NCBI GenBank assembly: GCA_900541065.1
Contig: UQIE01000009.1
Span: forward strand, 1 to 64,000
Direction: 5' to 3'
DNA: 64,000 nt
DNA from: an uncultured Collinsella sp.
GTDB taxonomy: Bacteria; Actinomycetota; Coriobacteriia; Coriobacteriales; Coriobacteriaceae
Shown in pieces: positions 1 through 8,038 of this stretch. The position numbers and the translations under genes are program-made. Each line of letters begins with the position of its first letter. Position 1 is the first letter of the stretch. Under the pieces are notes generated by a model that saw only the letters and a program-made list of their open reading frames with translations, did no database searches and was not told the origin of the DNA.

Positions 1-46
1 CATGGTCGTGGGCATCATCGGCGCGTTCTTCGGCGTGCTGGCGTAA
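1..46 (+). CDS. C-terminal end of a membrane protein (partial)
   Basis: The window opens inside a reading frame that ends with residues MVVGIIGAFFGVLA and a TAA stop at 44-46. The visible tail is entirely hydrophobic with small glycines, as in a last transmembrane helix. A strong terminator follows within 40 bases, so this is the end of its transcription unit. Too little is present to name the protein. Confidence 0.6.
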   Translation, partial: MVVGIIGAFFGVLA

Positions 47-80
47 GGGCCCGGCTGCATAGATTTTCGTTGCAACCTGG

Positions 81-120
81 AAAGGGGATGGAGCAGGCCT
101 ATGCCCTCCATCCCCTTTTT
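81..120 (+). terminator. Rho-independent terminator
   Basis: A perfect 10-bp stem (GGGGATGGAG at 84-93 with CTCCATCCCC at 106-115), extended by A-T pairs, is followed by a T run. It ends the upstream membrane protein unit and insulates the MFS gene. Confidence 0.9.
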
Positions 121-137
121 GTATAGAAGGAGTTCGT

Positions 138-1352
138 ATGTTCGCGAAGGATCGCGAAGCAATGCGCCTGACGCCGGCAGAGGTCAGGCTGATTCTTATT
201 GAGTCCCTGCAGTGGTGCGCCAACAACGCGGTCTACTTTTTGGGGCTTATCGGTGCGGCCACGTATGATCTGGCTGGCACGGCCTTTTTGGTTGCCGCCA
301 TTACGCTCGTGCGCAATCTTATGACGTCGGTGGGCAATATGGTGTCGGGCTCGGTCATCGATCGCTTTGGACCGCGCCGGACGTCGTTTGTGACGTGCGT
401 GATTACGGCAGTGCTATCGCTTGGCGTGGGGTTGGCGCCGTTGTCTGTCCCCGGGCTTGTGTTTGCCGCGTGCGTCTTGGGACTTGCGGGCGGCTTTATC
501 AACACCTGCACGCATGCGTTTCCGGGATACCTGGAGTCGACCACCGAGGGCCGTACCCGCGTGAACGGCCTCATGGTGTTCTACAGCAATATCGCCTATA
601 CCGCTGGCCCGCTGCTCGGCGGTGCCATCGTGAGCTGTTTTGCCACGCAATCGGTCTATCTGCTCATGGCGGGCATGATGGGTGTGGCGGCCGTGCTCTC
701 CTTGGGCTGTCACGAGTGTGTTGCTCCCGCAAAAGGGGAGAAGCCGAAGGGCGGTATTTTGGGCGGCATGGCCGAGGGTGCGCGACTTACGTTTCGCGAC
801 CACGACCTGCGCCTCATCTTTATCTCGGGCTTTTTGGGTTTCTTTGCGTTTGGCGCGTTCGATTCGCTGGAGTCGTTGTTCTATCGCGATGTGCTCAACG
901 TGGATATCGTCTGGCTGGGCTGGCTGTCCTCGGTCGTGGGCCTCACTTCCTCGGTGGGCGCGTTCATCCTGACCAAGCTTTCTGCCCGCCATGTCAACCT
1001 GCGATTGCTGCTCGGCGCGCTCATGGCCGTGGGCATTGGGTCCATGGTGTACGTGGGCACCGATATGCTGGGGGTCGCGATTATCGGTCAGGCGATTAAC
1101 GGTCTGGCCTGGGGATTCCTGGAACCGCTGCAGATGATCTTGATTCAGGAGCGCGCCGACATCAAATACCTGGGGCGCATTACCGGCTTTGTGCGTTTTG
1201 GCCTGATGAGCGCCGGCGTGCTGCCGCTGCTGGCGGCTCCGTTTTTGGCGGAGGCTTTGGGCGTTCAGGCGGTGCTGTTTGGGGCATCGACCATTATTGC
1301 GCTGGTAGGAACGCTGTTCTTTGTCACACAAGGGAGGCGCCAGAGGCGTTAG
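138..1352 (+). CDS. Major facilitator superfamily transporter
   Basis: A 404-residue protein with about twelve hydrophobic segments and a short polar central loop near residue 195, the usual size and plan of an MFS permease. The loop between helices 2 and 3 reads DRFGPRR, matching the MFS signature (D-R-x-G-R-R). The AGAAGGAG site at 125-132 lies 5 bases before the ATG. The substrate cannot be read from sequence. The next genes code for a FrlB-like deglycase and a FrlC-like epimerase, so uptake of a related sugar-amine is possible. However, the 170-base gap with its own promoter means they are probably separate units. Drug or metabolite efflux is an equal alternative. Confidence 0.85.
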   Translation: MFAKDREAMRLTPAEVRLILIESLQWCANNAVYFLGLIGAATYDLAGTAFLVAAITLVRNLMTSVGNMVSGSVIDRFGPRRTSFVTCVITAVLSLGVGLAPLSVPGLVFAACVLGLAGGFINTCTHAFPGYLESTTEGRTRVNGLMVFYSNIAYTAGPLLGGAIVSCFATQSVYLLMAGMMGVAAVLSLGCHECVAPAKGEKPKGGILGGMAEGARLTFRDHDLRLIFISGFLGFFAFGAFDSLESLFYRDVLNVDIVWLGWLSSVVGLTSSVGAFILTKLSARHVNLRLLLGALMAVGIGSMVYVGTDMLGVAIIGQAINGLAWGFLEPLQMILIQERADIKYLGRITGFVRFGLMSAGVLPLLAAPFLAEALGVQAVLFGASTIIALVGTLFFVTQGRRQRR

Positions 1353-1370
1353 CTATACATTCAATTCTAA

Positions 1371-1440
1371 TTTAATACCACTCACCAGAGAGTTTCGACC
1401 GTTCACCGAGGATTGGAGCAGATTGATAAGTGGTATTAAA
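1371..1440. promoter_or_regulatory. Perfect 12-bp inverted repeat, candidate operator for the SIS deglycase gene
   Basis: TTTAATACCACT at 1371-1382 is repeated exactly inverted as AGTGGTATTAAA at 1429-1440, with 46 bases between. The right copy lies just upstream of a consensus -10 TATAAT at 1460-1465. TGGTAT/ATACCA half-sites are common in operators of GntR/UTRA-type regulators, which often control Amadori-product genes. The spacing suggests two sites, possibly looped, or a hairpin ending the MFS transcript. The assignment as operator is inference. Confidence 0.5.
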
Positions 1441-1459
1441 AACACATTAGGTGTATGTC

Positions 1460-1465
1460 TATAAT
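1460..1465 (+). promoter_or_regulatory. -10 element of the frlB-like gene promoter
   Basis: A TATAAT hexamer lies 58 bases before the ATG of the SIS deglycase gene, next to the inverted repeat. No good -35 hexamer is visible 16-18 bases upstream, so the promoter may need an activator or use an extended -10 (TG two bases before the hexamer). Confidence 0.5.
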
Positions 1466-1522
1466 TGATATCGAAAAGAAACGCGATGTATAGAGTTGCG
1501 TGCAGGACAGAAAGGAAAAGCC

Positions 1523-2584
1523 ATGAAGGAAACCGAGAAGATCGAGATCATGCACTTTAGCCAGGAGGGCTACGTCGAGGACGGCAAGAACGTCTACGAG
1601 GCCGGCAAGAAGATGACCGCGCTCGCCGACAAGGTCGCCGACGAGGGCTACGACGCCGTGTTCCTGATGGGCGTCGGCGGCACCTGGGACGAGCTCATGC
1701 AGCTCGAGTACCTCATGAACAAGTTCGGCGACCGCGACCTCGAGGTCTACCTGATCCACGCCGCCGAGTGGAACGTCATGGGCCACAAGCGCATGACCGA
1801 GAAGTCCGTCGTGCTCACCGCCTCCGAGTCCGGAACCACCCCCGAGGTCCTCGAGGCCGTCAAGAAGATGAAGGGCATGGGCGTGCGCGTCTACGCCATG
1901 ACCAAGCCCGAGGGCCCCATCGGCCAGGCTGTCGGCGCCGAGAATTGCGTCAAGATGGCTTCCGATCATGGTAACGGCGGCTGCGAGATGGGCTACTACC
2001 TCGCCGACTGCTTCGGCCTGCGCCTGCTCAACCGCCGCGGCTGCTTCCCCAAGTTCGATCTGTTTATCGAGCAGACCAAGGACATCTGGAAGGACATGCT
2101 CGATATCCGCAAGCGCTTCGAGCCGCGCGCCGAGGAGCTCGCCAAGAAGTACGCCCTGGCCCCCTACACCATGTTCATCGGCTCCGGCGCCCTGTGGGGC
2201 GAGACCATCCTGTTCTCGATGTGCATCTTGGAGGAGATGCAGTGGAAGCGCACCCGCTACATCACCTCGGCCGACTTCTTCCACGGCACCCTCGAGCTCG
2301 TGGAGCCCGGCGTCCCCGTGTTCCTGTTCATGGGCGAGGACGAGAACCGCAAGCTCGACGAGCGCGTCCGCGCGTTCCTCAACCGCGGCGTGACCGGCGA
2401 CACCGACATCAACATCATCGACACCGCCGAGTTCGCGATCCCCGGCCTTGACGACGAGTTCCGCGTCATCGTGTCTCCGTGGATCCTTTCCTCGCTGATC
2501 ACCGATCGCCTTGCCGCTTACTACGAGACGGTCACCAAGCACAACCTCAACTACCGTCGCTACTATCACCAGTTCGACTACTAA
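1523..2584 (+). CDS. frlB: SIS-domain sugar-phosphate deglycase, FrlB-like
   Basis: A 353-residue cytoplasmic protein with two SIS (sugar isomerase) domains, close in length to E. coli FrlB (about 340). Visible features are the SIS phosphosugar loop SESGTTPEV near residue 109, a GSGALWGE segment opening the second domain, and the FFHGTLEL motif near residue 256 seen in Amadori deglycases. FrlB splits fructoselysine 6-phosphate (or a relative) into glucose 6-phosphate and the amine. The following FrlC-like epimerase supports this reading. No kinase (FrlD) or dedicated PTS is adjacent, so the phosphorylating partner lies elsewhere or the substrate differs. The start is set by AAAGGA at 1511-1516. 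Confidence 0.75.
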   Translation: MKETEKIEIMHFSQEGYVEDGKNVYEAGKKMTALADKVADEGYDAVFLMGVGGTWDELMQLEYLMNKFGDRDLEVYLIHAAEWNVMGHKRMTEKSVVLTASESGTTPEVLEAVKKMKGMGVRVYAMTKPEGPIGQAVGAENCVKMASDHGNGGCEMGYYLADCFGLRLLNRRGCFPKFDLFIEQTKDIWKDMLDIRKRFEPRAEELAKKYALAPYTMFIGSGALWGETILFSMCILEEMQWKRTRYITSADFFHGTLELVEPGVPVFLFMGEDENRKLDERVRAFLNRGVTGDTDINIIDTAEFAIPGLDDEFRVIVSPWILSSLITDRLAAYYETVTKHNLNYRRYYHQFDY

Positions 2585-2608
2585 GAGCAAATAACGTTTG
2601 TGTAATTG

Positions 2609-2635
2609 GGCCCCGCTCCTATATGGAACGGGGCC
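2609..2635 (+). terminator. Intercistronic hairpin between frlB-like and frlC-like genes
   Basis: GGCCCCG at 2609-2615 pairs with CGGGGCC at 2629-2635. No T run follows, so this is more likely a partial terminator or an mRNA-stabilising hairpin that reduces epimerase expression than a full stop. Confidence 0.55.
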
Positions 2636-2657
2636 TCGCTTGGGTTGGAGAGTAATT

Positions 2658-3494
2658 ATGAGCTATCCCCAGCTTGCCGTCATGAATATCAGCCATCGTT
2701 ATTTTGACCTTGAGGAGTTCTTTTCTTCGGCAGCGGCCTCGGGCTACACGTGTTGCGAGCTTTGGACCGGGGCGATGCATCTGTATGTCGATTGCCATGG
2801 ATACGATTCGCTCGAGCAGGTGCGGGAGCTATCACAGCGGTATGGGGTTCGGATTGTGGGGCTTTGTCCCGAACAGAACAACCCCAAGCCGTGGAATATC
2901 GCGGCGCGCGGGAATGAGGCGCGCGCCCGCACGCTCGCGTACTTTAAGAACGTTGTGGATATCGCGGCGGAACTTGGAGCCGAGCAGGTCATGGTCTCGA
3001 GCGGCTGGGCATTTTTGAACGAGCCGATCGAGGACGCGTGGGGCCGCAGCGCCTCGATGCTGCGTGCGATTGCCGAGCATGCGGGAGAGCGCGGCGTGCG
3101 ACTGGTACTCGAGGCCCTACAGCCGGTTGAGTCGATGATCGTGAACTCGGCGGCCGATACGAAGCGCATGATCGAGGCAGTTGATCATCCGGCACTTAAG
3201 GCGTGTCTGGATTTGGGCGCTATGGCGGTGGCAGGGGATACCATCGACGATTATTTCGACCTGCTTGGCGATGATGTCGCCCACGTGCATTTTGTCGATG
3301 TTGCGGCAGATGGCACGACGCATCTTGCCTGGGGTGACGGCGACCGCGATATGCGCGCCGACCTGGATAGGTTGGTGGCGCGCGGCTATCGCGGAGTTGT
3401 TTCGGCCGAGACCTATGACTGGCGCTATTTTGCCGACCCCGCAGCTGCCGATGCGCAGGTAATGGCAGAGTATCGTCGTGCGATTGGTGCCTAG
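2658..3494 (+). CDS. frlC: Sugar epimerase/isomerase TIM barrel, FrlC-like
   Basis: A 278-residue protein of the AP-endonuclease-2 TIM-barrel fold, the length of FrlC (276). The four expected metal ligands are visible: E152 (LVLEALQP), D185 (CLDLG), H211 (HVHFVD) and E251 (SAETYDW). FrlC interconverts psicoselysine and fructoselysine so the epimer can enter the FrlB route; the neighbouring FrlB-like gene makes this the best guess. Other 3-epimerases (tagatose or psicose type) share the fold and cannot be excluded. GGAG at 2647-2650 precedes ATG 2658; an upstream in-frame start would run through the intercistronic hairpin and is not chosen. Confidence 0.7.
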   Translation: MSYPQLAVMNISHRYFDLEEFFSSAAASGYTCCELWTGAMHLYVDCHGYDSLEQVRELSQRYGVRIVGLCPEQNNPKPWNIAARGNEARARTLAYFKNVVDIAAELGAEQVMVSSGWAFLNEPIEDAWGRSASMLRAIAEHAGERGVRLVLEALQPVESMIVNSAADTKRMIEAVDHPALKACLDLGAMAVAGDTIDDYFDLLGDDVAHVHFVDVAADGTTHLAWGDGDRDMRADLDRLVARGYRGVVSAETYDWRYFADPAAADAQVMAEYRRAIGA

Positions 3495-3597
3495 GCGGGG
3501 TTGGGTTGCGGCGATCTGCCCTATGTTTCCAAATGAATACGGTGTGAGCGGCTGCGACGGATTTTCCCCGCAAACACTCTAGTATGCTAAAGTACCC

Positions 3598-3627
3598 AGA
3601 AGACCGGCGGAGCTATGCCGGTCTTCT
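3598..3627 (+). promoter_or_regulatory. Leader hairpin before the histidine operon
   Basis: AGAAGACCGGC at 3598-3608 and GCCGGTCTTCT at 3617-3627 form a perfect 11-bp stem with an 8-base loop, 37 bases before the hisZG start. A -10-like TATGCT sits at about 3583-3588, so the hairpin would be at the very 5' end of the operon transcript. A weak T-rich stretch follows. It may act as an attenuator, a 5' stabiliser, or the terminator of the upstream unit. No histidine-rich leader peptide is evident. Confidence 0.55.
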
Positions 3628-3663
3628 GTTCTATACGAAACACAGCATGAGGAGGCTCACCAG

Positions 3664-5379
3664 ATGACGGCCACACCGTGGGGATTCCGGGACATATTGC
3701 CCGAGGAGGCTCAGGCGCGCGAGGAGATTGCGCTGACGGTGAAGGGCTGCTTTAGGGAGCATCATTACCTGCCGGTCGAGACGCCGCTGCTCGAGGACAA
3801 GGGTTCGCTCGAGGAGGGCGGCCGCATTGCGGACACCCCGTTTAAGCTCTTTGATGACGACGGTCGCCTGCTGGTGGTCCGTCCCGACAACACGCTGCCG
3901 ATCGTTCGCCTGGTTTCGACTCGCATGCGCGCGGCCGATCTGCCGCTGCGCCTGCGCTATGAGGCGCCGGTGGTCCGCGAGTGCCAGCGCAATGCCGGTG
4001 GCTCGCGTCAGTTTACGCAGCTGGGCTTTGAGCTTATCGGTGCGGGCGATACCACGGGCGATGTCGAGATCGTCTCGCTGGTGGCGGAGGCTGTGCGCAA
4101 GCTGGCACTGCCCGATGCGCGCATTATCGCGGGCAGCGTGCGTCCGTTTAAAGAGCTGCTTGCGGCGTGCGAAGATCGCGAGCTGGCTGCCGAGGCGCTG
4201 CGCTGCGTGCACGCCAACGACTTTGTGGGCCTCGATGCCCGCGTGGCGGCAAGCGCCGAGCCCGAGGCCGTCAAGGCCGCCATTAGCGAGCTGCCGCGCC
4301 TGCACGGTGGTGCCGAGGTGCTCGATCGCGTCGACGCGCTGCTGGCGGCGGCGGGCATTGTCGCGCCGCTTACGCGCGAGATGCGTGCCCTGGTCGATGG
4401 CCTGGCTCCCAAGGACGCCCAGGTGCTGTCCTTCGACTTCTCCATCATGAACTCTTTTGATTACTACACGGGCCTGGTTTTTAAGGCCTATGCCGGTGGC
4501 CTGCCCGATCCGGTGGGCTCGGGCGGTCGCTACGACTCCATCTTTACCGGTGCGTTCGGCGACGGCATCGAGGTGCCGGCGGCGGGCTTTGCCTTTTCGC
4601 TCGAGCGTCTGGAAGCCGCGCGAACTTCGGTCGAGGACGCCGCTTCCGATGGCGACCACGCCGTGGGCCGTGGCGCCGAGGGTCCGCTTCGCATTGCCGT
4701 GCCCAAGGGCTCGCTCAAGGCCGACACGCTCGACGTACTCGAGGCCGCGGGCCTGGACGTCTCTGAGCTGCGTGACCCCGGCCGTCACCTCATCGTGCGC
4801 GGCCGCGACACGCGTGCCGGTGAGGGCACGGTCGGCGATATCGAGTTTGTCATCGTGCGTCCCAGCGACGCGCCCGCCTTTGTGGGCTGCGGCGGTGCCG
4901 ACTGCGGCATCTGCGGCTGGGACTCGCTTATCGAGGCGGACCTCAACCTGCTGCAGCTGGTCGACCTGGGCTACGGCCTGTGCACGTTTATCGAGGCGGA
5001 GCCCGCGTGGCGCGCCGGCCAGGCCGAGCGCAACTATGCCCGCCGTGGGTCGCTTCGCGTGGCAACCAAGTACCCGCGCATCGCGAGTGCCTGGTATGCC
5101 GAGCGCGGCGTGAACGCCGACATCGTTTCGCTGCACGGCAACATCGAGCTGGGTCCCATTGTCGGCATGACCGACCGCATCGTGGACATTACCGCCACGG
5201 GCGCCACGCTGCGTGACAACGACCTGGTCATCACCGGTCGCATCATGGACTGTACGGCCCGCTTCTTCGTCAACCCAGGTGCCGCGCGCTTGGATCCGCG
5301 CGTACGCAATCTGGCCGATCGCTTGGCGGTAGCCGTGAAGGACAGGCATTTTGAGCCCGTTGCGGGCTCGGCACAATAG
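3664..5379 (+). CDS. hisZG: Fused HisZ-HisG ATP phosphoribosyltransferase
   Basis: A 571-residue protein. Residues 1 to about 325 are HisZ, a histidyl-tRNA-synthetase paralogue (class II motif 2-like segment RYEAPVVRECQ, plus VGSGGRYDSI). Residues from about 342 are the short-form HisG catalytic domain (LRIAVPKGSL, GDIEFVIVR, and the PRPP loop DITATGATL at 508-516). HisG joins ATP and PRPP in the first, feedback-controlled step of histidine synthesis. Short HisG normally needs a separate HisZ for activity and histidine sensing; here both sit in one chain joined by a roughly 20-residue acidic linker. A GGAGG site precedes the ATG. First gene of a nine-gene operon. Identity is firm; the unusual point is the fusion. 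Confidence 0.93.
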   Translation: MTATPWGFRDILPEEAQAREEIALTVKGCFREHHYLPVETPLLEDKGSLEEGGRIADTPFKLFDDDGRLLVVRPDNTLPIVRLVSTRMRAADLPLRLRYEAPVVRECQRNAGGSRQFTQLGFELIGAGDTTGDVEIVSLVAEAVRKLALPDARIIAGSVRPFKELLAACEDRELAAEALRCVHANDFVGLDARVAASAEPEAVKAAISELPRLHGGAEVLDRVDALLAAAGIVAPLTREMRALVDGLAPKDAQVLSFDFSIMNSFDYYTGLVFKAYAGGLPDPVGSGGRYDSIFTGAFGDGIEVPAAGFAFSLERLEAARTSVEDAASDGDHAVGRGAEGPLRIAVPKGSLKADTLDVLEAAGLDVSELRDPGRHLIVRGRDTRAGEGTVGDIEFVIVRPSDAPAFVGCGGADCGICGWDSLIEADLNLLQLVDLGYGLCTFIEAEPAWRAGQAERNYARRGSLRVATKYPRIASAWYAERGVNADIVSLHGNIELGPIVGMTDRIVDITATGATLRDNDLVITGRIMDCTARFFVNPGAARLDPRVRNLADRLAVAVKDRHFEPVAGSAQ

Positions 5380-5484
5380 CGCGAGCACGCACGGGCGCCC
5401 CAACGTCTGGGCTGCGGGTCGACTGGCGCCGCCGCCCGGCCTCTCGTTTTTCGAACATAACCTCGACCGATAGGGGATACCGAT

Positions 5485-6921
5485 ATGAAGACCATCAAGC
5501 TTGCTCCCGGCGAGCGCCTCGTTACCAATCAGCTCAATCGCAAGGGCGTGCTGCCGCAAAACATCGTCGACGCCGCCCGCGATATCGTGGCAAACGTGCG
5601 CGCCAACGGCGATGCCGCGGTGCGCGATTACTGTCAGCGTTTTGACGGTGTTGAGCTGCAGAGTTTTCGCCTGCCGCAGGAGCAGATCGATGCCGCGCTC
5701 GAAGGCCTCGATCCGGCCTTTGTCGCGGCGCTCGAAAAGGCTGCACGCCAGATTCGCGAGTTCCACCAGCGTGAGGTCGAGCAGAGCTGGTTTACCACGC
5801 GCCCGGACGGCACGATGCTCGGCGTTAAGGTGACCCCGCTTGCTGCGGCCGGCATCTATGTGCCGGGCGGCCGCGCGCAGTATCCCTCCACGGTGCTCAT
5901 GAACGCCATTCCCGCCAAGGTCGCCGGCGTTGAGCGCGTGGTCATGGTGACCCCGCCGCAAAAGGACGGCCTGATAAGCCCCTACACGCTCGCCGCGGCA
6001 AAGCTCGGCGGCGTGGACGAGATCTATATGGTGGGCGGCGCCCAGGCCGTGGCCGCACTGGCGTACGGTACCGAGACCATTCCGCGCGTCGACAAAATCA
6101 CCGGCCCGGGCAACGCCTTTGTCGCCGCTGCCAAACAGATTGTCTCGGGTGACGTGGGTATCGACATGGTCGCCGGTCCTTCCGAGGTCTGCGTGCTGGC
6201 CGACGCCACGGCCAAGCCCATGGTGGTCGCGGCCGACCTGATGGCCCAGGCCGAGCACGATCCACTGGCAGCCTGCTATCTGGTGACCTGCGACGAGCAG
6301 TTTGCGCGTGAGGTCGAGGCGGGTATCGATATTCTGGTAGCGCAGTCGCCACGCGCCGAGATTACGCGCGCCTCGCTCGACAATGAGGGCACCATCGTGG
6401 TGGCCGCCGACATGGCTGCCGCCGTCGAGGCCGTGAACACCGTGGCGCCCGAGCACCTTGAGCTGCACTGCAAGGACGCGATGGGCCTGCTCGGCGGCAT
6501 TCGCAACGCCGGCGCCATCTTTGTGGGTGCTTGGAGCTCCGAGCCGCTCGGCGATTATGTTGCCGGCCCCAATCACACGCTGCCGACCGGCGGCACGGCC
6601 ATGTTCTCCAACCCGCTTTCGGTGGAGGAGTTCGTCAAGCGCTCGAGTGTTATCTGCTATACACCCGAGGGCCTGCTCTCGGACGCTCCCGCCACGCAGC
6701 GTCTAGCCGAGGCCGAGGGCCTGTGGGCACACGCGCTTTCCGCCGCACTGCGTCGCCGTGTGCTAGAGCAGGGCGAGGATGCCGTGAACGTCGAGTCGCT
6801 CGCCGCGGCCGACCTGACCAAGGTCGCCTGGCCGGGCGACCCCGTGGCGACGGTTGCCGAGGGCGTTGACCTGGCGGCTGCGGGCGCGGATGGCGTTGGC
6901 ACAACTGGCAAGGAGGCCTAA
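5485..6921 (+). CDS. hisD: Histidinol dehydrogenase
   Basis: A 478-residue protein that oxidises histidinol twice to histidine using NAD, the last two steps of the pathway. The zinc ligand pair Q255/H258 (AQAEHDP) and the catalytic pair E323/H324 (PEHLELH) are visible, as is the NAD-site segment GPGNAFVAAAKQ. It is somewhat longer than the usual 430 residues because of an alanine- and glycine-rich C-terminal tail (about the last 30 residues). It sits 105 bases after hisZG and ends 1 base before hisC, so the two genes are cotranscribed. Confidence 0.96.
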   Translation: MKTIKLAPGERLVTNQLNRKGVLPQNIVDAARDIVANVRANGDAAVRDYCQRFDGVELQSFRLPQEQIDAALEGLDPAFVAALEKAARQIREFHQREVEQSWFTTRPDGTMLGVKVTPLAAAGIYVPGGRAQYPSTVLMNAIPAKVAGVERVVMVTPPQKDGLISPYTLAAAKLGGVDEIYMVGGAQAVAALAYGTETIPRVDKITGPGNAFVAAAKQIVSGDVGIDMVAGPSEVCVLADATAKPMVVAADLMAQAEHDPLAACYLVTCDEQFAREVEAGIDILVAQSPRAEITRASLDNEGTIVVAADMAAAVEAVNTVAPEHLELHCKDAMGLLGGIRNAGAIFVGAWSSEPLGDYVAGPNHTLPTGGTAMFSNPLSVEEFVKRSSVICYTPEGLLSDAPATQRLAEAEGLWAHALSAALRRRVLEQGEDAVNVESLAAADLTKVAWPGDPVATVAEGVDLAAAGADGVGTTGKEA

Positions 6922-6922
6922 T

Positions 6923-8038
6923 ATGGCCGAGCTGACGCCCCGTATGAAGGAGCTCGTCCAGCCCTACTTGGCCGGCATTGAGCCCTACGATCCCAACTTT
7001 ACGCCCACACGCATCAACCTTTCGGCCAACGAGAGCACCTATCCCGTGCCGGCTGGTGTGCGCGAGGCGGTCGACGCCGCCCTGGCTGCTACACCGCTCA
7101 ACCGCTATCCCGATCCCATGTCCAACGATCTGCGCGACGAGCTTGCCGCTTGGCATGGTGTGGCGCGCGAGAATGTCTGCGTGGGTAACGGCGGTGACGA
7201 GCTGCTCTATAACTTCCTGTTGGCGTTTGGCGGCGCGGGACGGACCCTGCTCAACTGCCCACCGTGCTTTAGCGAGTACGCGTTCTTTGCGTCGCTCTGC
7301 CAGACCGAGGTGCGCGACGTGTGGCGCGACCCTGCGACCTTTGAGCTCGATCAGACAGCCGTGCTTGCGGCGGCGCCCGAGTGCAACCTGGCAATCGTGA
7401 CCTCGCCCAACAATCCCACGGGTGATGTGACGCTGCTCGACTTTGTCGCGGCCCTGTGCGATGCGTGCCCCGGCATGGTAATGGTCGACGAGGCCTACGT
7501 TGAGTTTGCCGACGATTTGTTTGGCGCGGCCACCACGGCGCAGGGGCTTATCGCCGAGCATCCCAACCTGGTGATTCTGCATACGTTGTCCAAGGCGTTT
7601 GGCGCTGCCGGTACGCGTCTGGGCTACGTGATCGCGGCGTCCGAGGTCATCGACGTGTTCGCGGCGATTCGCCAGATCTATTCGGTCAACGTGCTGAGCC
7701 AGGCGGCGGCGCTTGCCTGCGTGCGTGCCCGCGATGCATACACGCCCGTGGTGGCACAGGTCGCATCCGAGCGCGAGCGCGAGCTGTGCGCCCTGCGCGC
7801 GATGGCTACCGAGGGCCTGCCCGTGGAGGCATGGCCGAGCGCGGCGAACTTTGTGCTCGTGCGTACGCCGCATGCCACGCGCGTGCGCGAGCGCCTACGC
7901 GACGAGTATTCGATTTTGGTGCGCGACTTTAGCTATGCGCCGGGGCTTTCGGACTGTCTGCGCATTACCGTGGGCATGCCGCAGGAAAACGATGAGGTAC
8001 TGGCTGCGTTTGCCGTGCTGGTGAAGGAGGAGATCTAG
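6923..8038 (+). CDS. hisC: Histidinol-phosphate aminotransferase
   Basis: A 371-residue fold-type I PLP aminotransferase that converts imidazole-acetol phosphate to histidinol phosphate with glutamate. The PLP lysine is K224 in LSKAFGAAGTRLGY, and SPNNPTG and DEAYVEF motifs are present. The start at 6923 is fixed by AAGGAGG at 6910-6916; the open frame extends upstream into hisD but has no better ribosome site. The stop abuts the hisB start directly. Confidence 0.95.
   Translation: MAELTPRMKELVQPYLAGIEPYDPNFTPTRINLSANESTYPVPAGVREAVDAALAATPLNRYPDPMSNDLRDELAAWHGVARENVCVGNGGDELLYNFLLAFGGAGRTLLNCPPCFSEYAFFASLCQTEVRDVWRDPATFELDQTAVLAAAPECNLAIVTSPNNPTGDVTLLDFVAALCDACPGMVMVDEAYVEFADDLFGAATTAQGLIAEHPNLVILHTLSKAFGAAGTRLGYVIAASEVIDVFAAIRQIYSVNVLSQAAALACVRARDAYTPVVAQVASERERELCALRAMATEGLPVEAWPSAANFVLVRTPHATRVRERLRDEYSILVRDFSYAPGLSDCLRITVGMPQENDEVLAAFAVLVKEEI

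Noticed and set aside
3598..3627. His T-box leader before hisZG
   Set aside because: There is no room for stem I or a T-box sequence between the likely promoter and the start codon; only a single hairpin is present.
3631..6576. Minus-strand open frame of 981 codons opposite hisZG and hisD
   Set aside because: It is the mirror of GC-rich coding sequence. The plus strand carries clear HisZ, HisG and HisD motifs, while the minus translation is low-complexity (G, H, R, Q, A) without any domain.
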